Of a stretch of 64,000 nucleotides of DNA, positions 21,601 through 33,600 are shown piece after piece. A program made the position numbers and the translations under genes. The notes under the pieces were generated by a model. It was given only the letters and a program-made list of their open reading frames with translations. It was not told where the DNA came from and did no database searches. The DNA is from Acridotheres tristis (taxonomy: Eukaryota > Chordata > Aves > Passeriformes > Sturnidae), in contig CM072904.1 in NCBI GenBank assembly GCA_037013685.1, positions 434,001 to 498,000 of the forward strand, written 5' to 3'. The stretch's first letter is position 1. Each line of letters opens with the position of its first letter.

Positions 21601-24600
21601 CCCTCTTGGCTGGGTCACCCTGGGGATGACAGAGCCTGGGTGAGGGGCTGAGCCCTGCAGCCTCCAGCCTCTCAAGGCTGAGCACCCCCATGTGAGTGCT
21701 GCAGAGCTCCACAGGCAGCAACAGTCATCTCCCAACTGGGCAAGTTCCCAACTGGGCAGTACTTAGCACAAGAGCCATCTCTTCCTGGCCTCGCACGTGC
21801 TGCCACTCACAGCTCCTGTCCACTTCTGCTTGCCCGCGGGAATTAATCCCACGGGAACAAGCAAAAATTCCTGCTGTTCCCACCATGACGTCTCATTGCC
21901 AGCAAATGCTGCCATATCCAGGGCAGAGGGGATGCTGCAGCACCCCCATTCTACTTATTTCTGCATCAGGTTCTTTCCTGGGCTAAGCAGGGCCACTCTC
22001 AGTGGTGGGGTCCCATCTCTGCAGGCAGTTGTCACCTTTGCAGCAGCCCTGCTTTGTGTTCAAGCCCCTGCTGTATGCCCCAGGGCAGGCTGGCCCCATG
22101 CTTTACGAGGTGTGTGTAGCAGGAGCTCCCCAGCCTGGATTGGATCCCCTTCATTCAGCCCCCAGTCATCAGCACCAAGGCAGTGGGGCAGACCCACACC
22201 CTGGGCACTGAACAGGCTCTGGGCAGTCCAAGGGACCAACAGCATCTGGGACTCACGGCCACAGGGTAGTCCCACAAAAACCCTGAACTGTTGCCACAGA
22301 GAGGCTGTGGGGGCAAAGTGACTTGTCCCAATATAGGGACAAGACAGGAGTTGCAGCTCCATGTGCCCCACTGCAAGATCCTGCTCATGGACATGGGGCT
22401 GAGCCCAGTGGAATGGACATGGGACAAGACATGGGCTGAGGGCTCTGGGCAAGGGCATGCACATTCCTCCACACAGAGAGGCTCTTAGTGGGGGTCACAC
22501 TGAAAGGCTACAGTGATGGTGGTGACACTGGTGACCTGTAGTCCCTCCAGCCTATTCTGTCAGTTGCAGTGCTGGAGTGCTGGCTCAGCATTACTGGGAA
22601 GCCACTGGGAATTCCATGGCAGGACAGGGGGGCAGGGACAGAGCAGATTTGGGGAAAATCTTTGAACCTGTGCCCATTTCCCTTTCCCAGCCTAGACAGC
22701 ATTGATTTGGCTGGGAAACATCTGTTTCCACCGTGTGAGCCCTGGACACTCCCAGGGTTTCAGTGTCAGGTAGCCAACAACTTCCCAGGGAGCCAGGTAC
22801 TTCTGCCCAAAATCCTGCCCCACGGGACCTGTTTCTAGCCCAGGTCCCTCTGTGTCACCCCTGCCCGAACCAAGACCTTGGGGCAAGAAGCTGGGTGCCT
22901 GTCCCGGCTGGCTCAGGCAAGCACCTGGCAGCACCTGCTGCCTCTGAAGATGCAGTCCTGTGCCAGCCCCGAGCCCTGTGCCAGCCCCGAGCCCTGTGCC
23001 CGCCACGGCCAGAGCCATCACAACGGCGTGAAGGCCTCGGTAGCAGCCAGGGCTGGGGGGTTTGGGAGAACGCTCACAGCTTTGTTGAGGCTTTACTCAA
23101 GGCTGAAGACAGACCTGGGAGCATTCTTGGAGTACAAAGGTGCATGGGAAACCTCGGCCGTGGTGAGAGATCAGCCTGATAAGAGGAGTTACGAGCCTGA
23201 GAAATGTGCTGATTGCAGGGCATTGAAGATACCTGGTTATCTTTTCCTCCTCGATAAGGCAGATAAGCAAAGGACAAAGGACCCGGGATTGTGCAACCTG
23301 GGCTGTAGCAGCCGGACCATGATCTTAAGATGTTCCCAGGGTGAAGGAGGGAGGATGAGCTCAGGCAAGAGGCAGCTCCAGCTGCTCTCATCTCCCCATG
23401 CTGCTGCGAAGAGAACCCTGGCAGCCCCTGTACCCAGCGCTGGGCAGCAGCACGCAATGGTCCCCGGCTCTGAATGGCCCCCAGCTCTTCCCCGGGTGCC
23501 TGTCAGCAGGCACAGCTGAGCCCTGCAAACCAGCCGACACAACAATGCCACCGGGTCCCAGCCCTCCCTTGCTTTTCCATATGAGCAAGTGAAATTCTGC
23601 TGAGGAGGGAAAGCTGGCAGAGCACAACCCAGCTAAGCCTGAGGGGTGTTTCTGGCTGGTCTCACCACTGCAGCCCCGGTCCCATCCCTGCCCTGCTTGG
23701 GCACGTGAGGATGCTCCTGTTATTCTGTTGCATCCTGGAGAAGAGAGAGCCTAAATGCATGGGGTTGCCGAAGGGGAGGAGAGGATTCCCTGGATCCAGG
23801 GGTGCAACCCCTCAGGATCCCATCCCCTTCCACGCTGAAGTGTTCAGAGCAGCCTAAGACAATGGGGGTGCCTTGGCCCCACAAACTGAATCTGGTACGA
23901 GGCACCGTGGGTGCAAGAATACGCCTGGGACAGCACAGGGACCTATCTCACACCTTTCCCACATGTCAGCAAGACAAGTGTGGTGCACACAGCAAAGCCA
24001 AATACTGTAGATCAGGGAAGCCTCCAGCTGTAAGGCTTTGGGCATGCAGGGGGCTCTTCCTGCCATCCATCAGAGCTCCTGGCTAAGGGAGCAGGACCCA
24101 CCAGCCCTTGCCCTCAGCTGTCCCAGTGTGGTGGCTGTAGAGGAGGGACTGTCTTGCTGCCACCCCAGCCTGGAGCTGTCACCCAGCCTTCCCCACACCG
24201 TGGTCTTCCTCCACCTGCCTTGAGCTGTCTCTGCCGGCTTTTCCCCAGGCTCGGGGTGGAGTCGAGGGCTGAGAAGGGAAAGTCACTGCTCAAGCCGGCA
24301 GGGGCAAAGTGGGTGCCCGAGCTGCCTGATGCCATCCTACCACCCAGTGCAGAGACACTCTGGTTGCTCCTCCAGCCACCCCTGGGGCCATCTGAGACTT
24401 ACCCTGCACCTGTGTCCAGAGCCCCAGTGCTGGCAGCTGGTCAGGGAGGGTGCCCACCCAGGATGGGAGTGGAGGCTCCACCGTACCTGGTCAGCACCAC
24501 AGACCCAAGAATAGCAGGATCCATTGTTTTAATCTTTTGCAGCACATTTTAGATGGTGAGGGGGGATTTTACAATTAAATTCGCCTCCTCTGTTTGTCAA

Positions 24601-27131
24601 CTCCCAACCCAATGGAATGTGCTACATCCTTGCCTTTCCCAGAGACCAGATTTCATCTGGCAGAGCACCCACCGAGCTCTGGGGCCCTATGCCAGCTGGC
24701 TTTACTGCACTGACTAAGCAAGAGTTCCCCTGGCCAGACGAGTGCCTGTGACACAGCTCATTCCCCTGGGTCCCTTGGGAGCCACAATCTGTCACTGCCT
24801 CCGGCAAGGACGTGTCTGCACCCCGTGGTGATCCACAGCCCTGCTCCCCTCTCTGCCCCAGTCTGCTCCAGGCACCTGAGCTGCTAAGAGCATCCCACTG
24901 GGAAAAAGGCTTCACAGTGCAAAGCTCTCCGGGCTTGAAACTATTTGCAGCACTTCTGTCAAAGCCTTCCTGCAGGAAATATTATAGCTGTGTCAATGAA
25001 TATGTTCTCTAAGACCTGTGAAAGTCCTAGGTCCAAGTAAGAGTGAGCTATTACAGGATGAATAATTGGCCTTTCATCACTCGGAAGCCCTGCTATAAAA
25101 ATCCAGGAGACAAATGGAGCAGCACTGGCCTGTGGCTGGCTGCAGCTGGACCCCAGCACTTGGGAGCACCTGGACCAGATGCAGACTTGTGTTGAGGGGA
25201 GGTCTTGAAGGATCTGTCCCCATCTGCCCCAGCATCCACCAGCTCCTCCCTGGAGAGGTGAAGCCCCTGTGGGAAGAGGTTCTCCCCTTGCCTGCAAGCA
25301 GAAGCAGGGAAAAGGCATTTTCTTGCCAAGCAGCAGCACCTGGCCATGGTCTCGGCCAATGCTGACAGAAACAACATGGCCTGGGCTGGAGTCATGGGAC
25401 AGGGGACAGTCCTGGTTGTGGGGCTGTGGGTGCTGAACACCCCATGCCGTCTGTTGGGCCATGACAAGGGCAGAGCAGGTCCTGCCACCAACTCCTTCGG
25501 CAGGAAAATGTAAAGGAAATGAGGTAACAGGTGAGATTTTCCTTATGGACCCACTTCTGTAGCTGCCCAGCCTGTCCCAACACCACCACTGCCCCCACCA
25601 AGTGATGGCAGGACACTGTCAGCACACCCTTCCTGTTTGTCTTCCTGAAAATCTGACCCAAAGTGAGACATTTTGGGGCAACCTAGTCAAGCTCACATTA
25701 ATGCTTGCAAACCCTGCAGGTCCTAGCAAAATCCAAACAGAAATGGATACCCCAGGATGGGGTCAGACCTTTGGGTCACAGGAGACCCTGCTGGCAAATC
25801 CCCAGGGGTTCTCACTTTGGGTGGGTGCCAGTGCCCTGCTGTGCCCACCTGTACTGGAATCACAGCTTCTGTTTCATGTCTCCACCAACCCTCTGGGGAT
25901 GCTGTGGCACCTTTGGTCCCTGCCCCTGCCTGCTCCGGGGCAGAGGATGGTCCCCATTGGAGGATGCTCCCTGACAAGGTGATGAGTGATATGGCCAGCA
26001 CAGGGGTCCCACCTGCTCCTTCCCCATAACCCACCCCCTCCCCCACCAGGTACATGGGGGACCCAGCAGGAGACTGCATAGCCCGATGGGGACACACAGT
26101 GCTGCAGATGGGGTGTAAAGAGTAGGGCAAGGTGGTCCCTGAAGAGTCTGTGTGGAGGAGCCACGGTGCTGTGTGAGACCCTCCCAGCTCCACCAACCTC
26201 ATCCCGAAGGGGGAAGGGGAAACAGCTCACTCTGAGCACAAACCACAGCATTTCTATTTCCCATACTCTGAAACTGGCTGAACTGGCCCGTCTGGTCGCT
26301 GGATACACACGCAGAGAGTGCCCTCACCAGAGAAACCGCTGGAGAGGATGTCCCGGCCTCTGGGGAAGCACAGCACTCCCAGGCTGCTGGCACCATGGGA
26401 AAAGCCGCCCCACCACGTTCCTTATCCCCAGAGCCACACGTGCAGCTCCCAGCAATGCCACAGCCACTCCCTGCTGTCAGCAGATGGGGAAGTGATGCAC
26501 AAAAGGGCTGGGGGCAGAGCCCAGGCTGGGTTGGAGCAGCAACAGGGGCACATTCCCATTCCAGTGTGCCTGCGATGGGTGTCGTTTGCCACCAAACTGT
26601 GTCTCCCTGTGGGAAGGAGTGTGTGTGGGTCAATGCAGCTCGGTGCACAGCACGAAGGAGCCTTCCCTCCCCCGAGCCCACTGAGCTTGGCTGGGCAGGC
26701 GGCACTGACTCACCTCCCTGCAGTCTGACCTAATTCGAGAGGCACTGGGCAGGTGAGGAAGGTGCTGAGAGCAGCCCCAGCCAGGAGGCATTTCACCACC
26801 CAAGCTGAGTTTTTCAGTTCAGGTGATGATGGCCTCAGGCTGACACTTGAGCTACTGTTGGCATGTCACCAATCCCCCCGGGCTGGGCAATCCCGTGCAC
26901 GACCCTGTGCCTTGCAGGGCAGGACAGGACAGCCAGGGCAGAAACATAAACTGGACTTGAAAGAGCTCTGTGGGTCTGCACCCTGTGACAGGTTGATGGC
27001 AGGGCACCCTGATCCTCTTCTGAGACACCCCCAGGCCCAGGGGGATGGTCCTGCTCCGTCCAGGCCAGTGAGTCCCAAGGAAGGGCACAGGACGGGGGAT
27101 CATGTCCAGCTGTGGGCACTCACCCACTCAC
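18656..27131 (-). other. EXD3: Last EXD3 intron
   Basis: An intron of 8,476 bases with GTGAG donor after GCAG at 27,131 and a CTCTCTCCACAG acceptor at 18,656. The flanking exon phases agree (1/1), so no skipped exon is needed. A CpG-rich islet at about 19,190-19,400 is the only marked feature. Two near-identical 19-base copies lie at about 22,960-22,998. No other gene was recognised on either strand. Confidence 0.8.
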
Positions 27132-27225
27132 CTGCACTGTGCTCCCCTGATGCTTGTCTGCTGCTCTCCACCAGCTGCCTCATCGTCTCCCGTGAGACCT
27201 TCAGGTACTTGTTGCAATTGCACAC
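27132..27225 (-). CDS. EXD3: EXD3 penultimate coding exon (first zinc-ligand cluster of Mut7-C)
   Basis: A 94-base exon between a strong acceptor (CTCTTCTCTCAG at 27,226) and a GCAG|GTGAG donor. It is in phase 0 at the start and leaves one base at the end, which joins the first two bases of the terminal exon as Gly. It encodes VCNCNKYLKVSRETMRQLVE and a short tail, the conserved CNC...YLKVS segment of EXD3 Mut7-C. One Cys pair of the zinc site is split between here and the preceding exon, and the other pair is in the terminal exon. This region follows the exonuclease core, so the protein would be read from exons at higher coordinates, which I could not identify. Confidence 0.93.
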
Positions 27226-30200
27226 CTGAGAGAAGAGAGAGGGGAAGGTCAGTGCTCCCGGGGCACCTCCTGCCTGCCATGGGCACAAACCCATGCTGGG
27301 CACCACTGGCACAGGCTGGGCAGCCCGCATCACATGCACCACAGCAGGGAAACCAGGGCAGGACGTGTCCCACCAAAGAGGGACAGGCACCAGACACAAG
27401 CCCAAGAACCACCTCCAGAGCTGCTCCCTCTGTGTGTGCTCAGCCACGTCTCCAGCCAGGCTGCCAGCACTGCTGCCCACCCTGGCTCCCCGGGCAGAAA
27501 ACACCAGCAACAAGGCTGCCTTAAAGCATCAAACAGACACTCAAAGTCTGGGCTGTGGCTTCAAGATTTGATCTCTCTTGTCTGACAGACGCTGGGGGCT
27601 GTGGACCCCAACACATTCTGGGCTCTCATCTGGCTCTGCTTGGCTCAGCTCTGCTGCAGCTCTGTGAACACTGAGTCATGCTTTCTACCCCACCTTTTGT
27701 TTGCCAAAATGTACCCAGACAGCTCTCTGAATGCTTGCATGTGCCAGGTGCTGGACACGAAGGAGTTCCCCAAATCCCACTGCTGAGGAAGGAGCTTCCC
27801 AAATCCCACTGCTGAGGAGCACACAGGGATGGTGCCCGGGGCTAAGCACAGGATGCGGCTGGCAGCCAAACACATTTGTCCAGAGTGAGCAGCACTAAAG
27901 CTCTCCGGGAGCATCGCAGCCAGCTCCCTGACACCTTCCCTCTCCTCTCCCCTCCCTCCTGGGCCTGGGAGCTGATTTCTGGGATGCGCCATAACACCTT
28001 TTGTCAGCTGTTTTTAGGGGCTGTTTTCTGCTGGCAGAGTGTTCCCAGCATGCTGCACCCAAGGCAAGGCAGGAGAGAGGTGAGCAACTTCACCAAGCAG
28101 AACAAGTCAGTTCCCTGCCAGACACTTTGCTCCAGAGCCTGTTGAAACCAGAAAGGTTTTCCAGCTCCCAGCCAGACCCTGGTGTGGGCTGGTGGCCACT
28201 CTGCTGGTTTGGGGCTGGAGCAGTGCCAGGTTCATGGCAAGGGCCAGTGATGGCCTGCTTGCACAGGAGGAACAGGGCAGGGTGATTTGTTTGGCAATGA
28301 GCTTTCCACCATGGCCTGGCTCTGCCTTGCAGCAGGAGGTGACTCCCACTGGCAGCCTCCACAAAACCAGCACACGCTCCCCATTATTTTGGCCAGAAAG
28401 GACACGTGGGCCCAGCTCCTCGAGGCTCCACTGGTCCGGCCCTGCAGAGCAGCAGCATGGACAGACAGACAGAGACAGACAAGGGGTGATCTTGGAAGTA
28501 CCCATGGAAGACACTGCATCACTTTTAAACGGGAATTTTGCGGCAGTATTCTGACTTGCACAGCAGCATCAGGGAACAACCCCTCGAGCAATTGGGGACA
28601 GAGCCTTGTGCTGCTCCTTGCTCATGCTGGGGACAAGATGAAAGCACTGATACCATGGGGGGCTGGACATGTCCCCCTCCCTTGAGGAGGGCAAAGCCCT
28701 CCTCGGTCTCCCCCTCAAACCCAGGGACCCGGAAAATGCATCTGGGTGAAAGCCCAGGGAAGCAGAATGGTGCTGTAATTTGTGGGAACCTGAATTTCTG
28801 CACAGCCTGACAAGGTGTTGGATGGTCCCTTTGAGGCCTGAGCACATCTCAGCTTGCAGAGGCTGCACCTAGAGCCAAGATGCCACCCCCCGACAGGCAC
28901 CCACACCCTCACAGGGATCTGTGGGATTGCAGCAGTCAGGCAGAGGGGACGGGCAGTTGCTGGGGACATGTTCTGGTCCCACTCCCCATGATGGTGACAA
29001 TGGGCTGCATGCTAGAGAGAGATGTTGAGCCTGCAGGGATGGGGGATGGCATCTCTTGGTGGGAGCACTGGAGAGTCAGAGGTTTCCAAGAAGCTCCCAT
29101 ATCAGTTGTCCGTTGAACTGGCAGCCAGGAGGGTGCAGCAGGGCCCAAGGGCATCCTCCTCCCCGCCCTCCCTGCTGGCATGGACATGCAGGGTCTCCTC
29201 TGCCTTCTGTCACACACCAAATCCCCCAGGATGCCCAGCCCTGGAAGCTTGGAGCCCACGAGGTTCTTGTGCAGCAGTGCCAGCACGCTGGGTACAGGCT
29301 TCTTGTCTCACTTGGGTGCACAGTGTGACCTTGCACAAATTTCTCTGCTTGTCTAAAATTCATGGCTGTTGTGAGCTAGGAGCAGTTCACTCCCTGGGCC
29401 AGGGATGCCCAGCAGCACAGTGGTATCCTGGCATTCCCCACTCTCTGGGGCTGCTGGGTGCTGTCAAGAGGCTCTGTGCCCCATGCCACACCCCTAGCCT
29501 CTGGGCCTTTACAATCTTCAGCTTCCCAAAAACAGAGTACGAGCTCAGGAGCCAGATAAGTCACTTAAGCAGTAGTGCCAATTAGCTGTAATAAAAAATT
29601 TCAATTAATTTTTTCTAATGCCTTGCCAAAATTAGCCCAAAGAGATGAAATGAGTGGGGGAGGCTGCCACCTCCACAGGCTGGGCTGCATGGCTGCTTTG
29701 CAGGGACCAGTGGTGGCCTCAGGCTTGATGTTTGGCTCCTGGGGATGTGGAGCAGTTTTTTGTGTGGATCTTTTGTATATAGGGTAGGGAAGTGGGAAGC
29801 CTCTCTTCTGGAGAAGAGATGGTTGTTTGGTTTCTACAGATCCGTCATGGCAGGATTAGATGTGGCCCCAAAAATCTTCATGAGGTGAATCAGCAGGAGA
29901 TGGTGACACCTTGGGACACTGCGTGGGGTGCAACTGCTGTGAGCAGTGGCCATAACCCGACAGAGAAGGGTTTGGCATCTCTGCAACATCTCGGGGTCCC
30001 CTCAGCCCCTGTGCCAGGCTCGGGGTGGGGGTGGCAGCTTCTGCCCACGCCCCAGTCCTGCCCGGAGGATAATGAGCTGAGTGGCTGAATGCAGAGGCTC
30101 TGCTCACGCCATCCTGCCTGGCCTCAGGGATGAAGAAAGGGCAGAGTCCAGCTTGGGAGGAGGGGACTGGGGGGCTGCAGCCCCCACAGGCTTCTGAGTC

Positions 30201-33200
30201 CTCTGACACTGCTGTCGCTGTGGCACAGGAGCGTGCCTGATGCCCTCAGGGTGGCAGGGTGCCCGATGCCCGTGTGACACAGTGGGGTGTCGGATGCCCC
30301 CGAGGCAGTGGGGTGCAGGGCAGCAGCGGGCACACCTCGGAGAAGGAGCAGCCCTGCTTTTCTCACGCTGGGGCAGCCCGTGCCAGCACATGCTTAGTCA
30401 CTGGTAAATCCCAGCCGAGATCTGCTCTGCCCTCTGTGAAATGGATCTTGGCTGCACCCCCGCTGAAGCAATCCCGGCGCTCGGGAGCCATGGCGGGCGC
30501 GCTTTCCCACGGCAGCCCGGCCCCCGGCTCCCCGTGTGAATCAGCCCGTGAGCGCAGCGAGCCCTGCTCCCATCCCCTCGGCAGCAGGGCCACGGGGTTC
30601 CTGTGGAATTCAGGCTCCCTGGGCTGGGGGACACGACTGTGACACCACCCCTGCGTCCCCAGGGCTCTGCTGTCACATCCGTGGCAAGGGTGAGGAGCAG
30701 GTGCAGCTCGACTCAGATGAAGCCACGGTCTCCGCTACAGTCCCTCACTGTTGTCCCCTCTCCTTGTGCCCGTCTGTCACATCCTGGCCAAGGTGCTGCA
30801 CCTCGTGTAGGGCACCATCACCCCCACACCCGTGTGCTCCTCCCCAGGACCTCAGGCCAGCATCCACAGGGACACTGCAGCCCAGCCGGCTCTGTGTTCT
30901 CACCACCAAGGCCGTGACACGGGGATTAGGAGTGATGCCATTGGACTGAGACTGTGGTGATGTCACTGGGGTGGATCTGTGGTGCCTGAGCCCAGCAAGG
31001 TGCTTGTCCTCAGCAGCCTCAGCAGCTTGAGACCCCTGCACTGAGGCTCCCCCTGCCCGTGCCACCAAGGAAGACGAGGCAAGTGAAACGTCCTTTTGCA
31101 ATGCTGGCAGCCCAGCCGGCGCCTTGTTTTTGTTTAGGATGATCCCTGCCTCTCCCAGCCCTCCTGGCTGCAGATTTCAGCAGCAGTGACGCACGAACCT
31201 CCCAGGACTCGAGGCACTGGATGCTTGAGCCTGGAGCTCCAGGGCCATCTCAGTATCCCATCCTCTTTCTGCACCTCCACCCATGGAGCTGAGAAGCTGA
31301 AAGAAAACTCAGGTTCAGCAGACAACAGGAGCCAAACCTTTGGTGACTCCAAAAGCACTGCAGAAGTCAGTGTGAGCTTGGCTAAGGCTGACAGCATGAG
31401 CTCAGGTGGGCATAGACTGGTACCCAAAACATGTGGAAGATGAGTAGTTCAGACAGCACTAGAGTCAGTTTCACCCCTTCCTTTGATACCTCTACAAGCT
31501 GCTTCTCCAAAGTGCTTTGAGTCACCTTGGTGATGCTGACCTCTGCCCAGAGAAGCCACTCTGGAATGGCCTCTGGGCCTTAGGGCTCCTTCCATGTGCT
31601 CTGCTGACAAATGTCACAGGCCAACGTCACTGAGGGATCTCCTTGGGGTTTTACCAGTGAGACACAGCTTTCTGCCTGGAGAGCTCCTCGCTTGGGAAGT
31701 TCTCAGTGTGTCAAACCTGCTGTAAAGGACAACAGTGCCCGGTGTGAACTCTTTGGGGCAATTCAGGGCAGCTCACGTCAGGACAATTCCCTGGGCGTCT
31801 TCTGCTTGCTGTATCACACTCAACAGCCACCTGCAGTGATATCTCTTTTCCTACTCACCACCTACCTTCTCCTCTTTCTCCCTCTCTCCAAGATGGATAT
31901 CACCTGGTGAAGGGGCCACTCCTCCGGATGGAGGTTGCAACTCTCCCTTTGGTTGTGAAAGCACAGCCCTTGAGCATCCAGGAGTTTCTTTCAGGGACTT
32001 ATTGAGACTTGAAACCTCCTCAGATTTCAGGGTTCCTGGGCTTAGCACAGGCTGCCCTTTATTGCCTCCAAAGGCCAGGAGTTATGGATCTGCCTCTGCA
32101 TACCTCCTGCCTACAACCCAAAACAGAATGCCCAGGAAGGTGGGAGATGGTGGGACGGGCAGTGAAAGAAAACCATGTGACAACCCAGATGTGAAGATGA
32201 GGTCAGGAGATGACCATGCTCATCTGCCCACATATCTATTTTCTCACGTTTTTTCCCAAGTGACTTCAGCTGTCCCTGCTGCACCCACAGCTTTGACCTT
32301 CAGACACTCTCCTCTTTCTCCAGCAATGCTCTGCCCTGTAGTACCTTCGAGGTCCTTACATAAAGAGCAGAAACTCAGCAATTCACCCCACTAGAGATCT
32401 CCACATCCTGTGGGTGCAAAGGCCACCTCTGGGTGCAGTGCTGGGGACAGCCATCTCTCCAAGGGCATTTTCAGAGAGCAGCTGGCTGGGCCTTTCCCTT
32501 CCCCTTTATGCCAAGAACTTTGCTTACTGATCTTCTGATCACCAGTACCTGGGAAGCATAAAGGTGCACATTGCTGCTCCTGCTCTGTTACAAGGGTCCA
32601 GTGTCTGTCCTTAGGTGCCAGCAAACCCCCCAGCAGCAGAGGAGATGCCAGGTGTGTCAGCATGGTCCTTCCAGAGAGCAAAGGCTCTCTGTGCATGCAG
32701 CAGCCCTGAGTGCCCACTACACCAGAGCAGCCCTGCCTGCCAGGGCTGGGAGTTGGGCTGTGATGCTCCTACATGGAAATGCAGCCTGGGCATCCTCTGT
32801 CAAACCTGCCTGCACATCCAGCAGCAGGGATTTTATGGCCATCTGAGCTCAGTAACATGCTTCCAGTGCAAACACAAGGCTGCCAGTGAGATCCTGGCAT
32901 CAGGGGCCATTTGGTTCACAAAGAGGGAAGGGCTCTGTTTATTGAATCATTAACATCACTTCCCTCACTGCCAGGTACTCCGAGAGGTCTCTTAGGCAAG
33001 TGCTGACCTAGCCCAACCCTGCTAAGCTGGTAAGATGACATGGATCCCATGCCAGCCTGGTACTGAGTTCCCACTGCTTTCTCTGTTCCTGCTTTGCTAT
33101 TAGTCATCCATTTCTGGAAGGTTTCTCATGCATAATTAAGGGTTTCAACACTTGCATAAGCCAATTCTTCTCATCAGGAGTGACCTGCTGCATTTCCCAA

Positions 33201-33464
33201 CACTTTCCCTAGGCAGTCTTTCCGACTGCCACAAAATATGGAGTTAAAACATGAAGTTTTCTACCCGCCTTGAGGCAAAAGGTGTGGGAAATCGAACAGA
33301 TAAGAATGCCTTTAATTAGTATCATTTGCATAAGCTCTGGGAAAGGCTCACCTGACAGCTACAAGGGCCTTGCTTGTCTGGAAGCATCAGCCATGGCTGA
33401 AATGGGTAGATTAGCGGAGCTCCTCTGACAGGAGATAGTGAGAGTCTGGGTGACAGAGCCATGC

Positions 33465-33600
33465 AGGCTCCTTGGGTACCCCAGCTCCTGCTGGCTCCTC
33501 CTTGAGGCACCCCAGCTCCCACTACCTCCTTGTCTGTGGACCTCAGCTGCTGCTGGCTCCCTTTCAGGTCCCCCCAGCTCCCACTGGCTTCTTGTGAGGG
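33465..33600. repeat. Degenerate tandem repeat (CCCAGCTCC...TGGCTCCTT)
   Basis: Three to four imperfect copies of a ~45-50 base unit built around CCCCAGCTCC, CACTGGCT and CTCCTTG. It has no coding meaning. Confidence 0.6.

Noticed and set aside
33352..33420. Minus-strand SCQ|GTGAG as the EXD3 exon before the CNC exon
   Set aside because: The ending resembles the expected RCQ, but the residues before it (LPDKQGPC) do not match the conserved Mut7-C segment.
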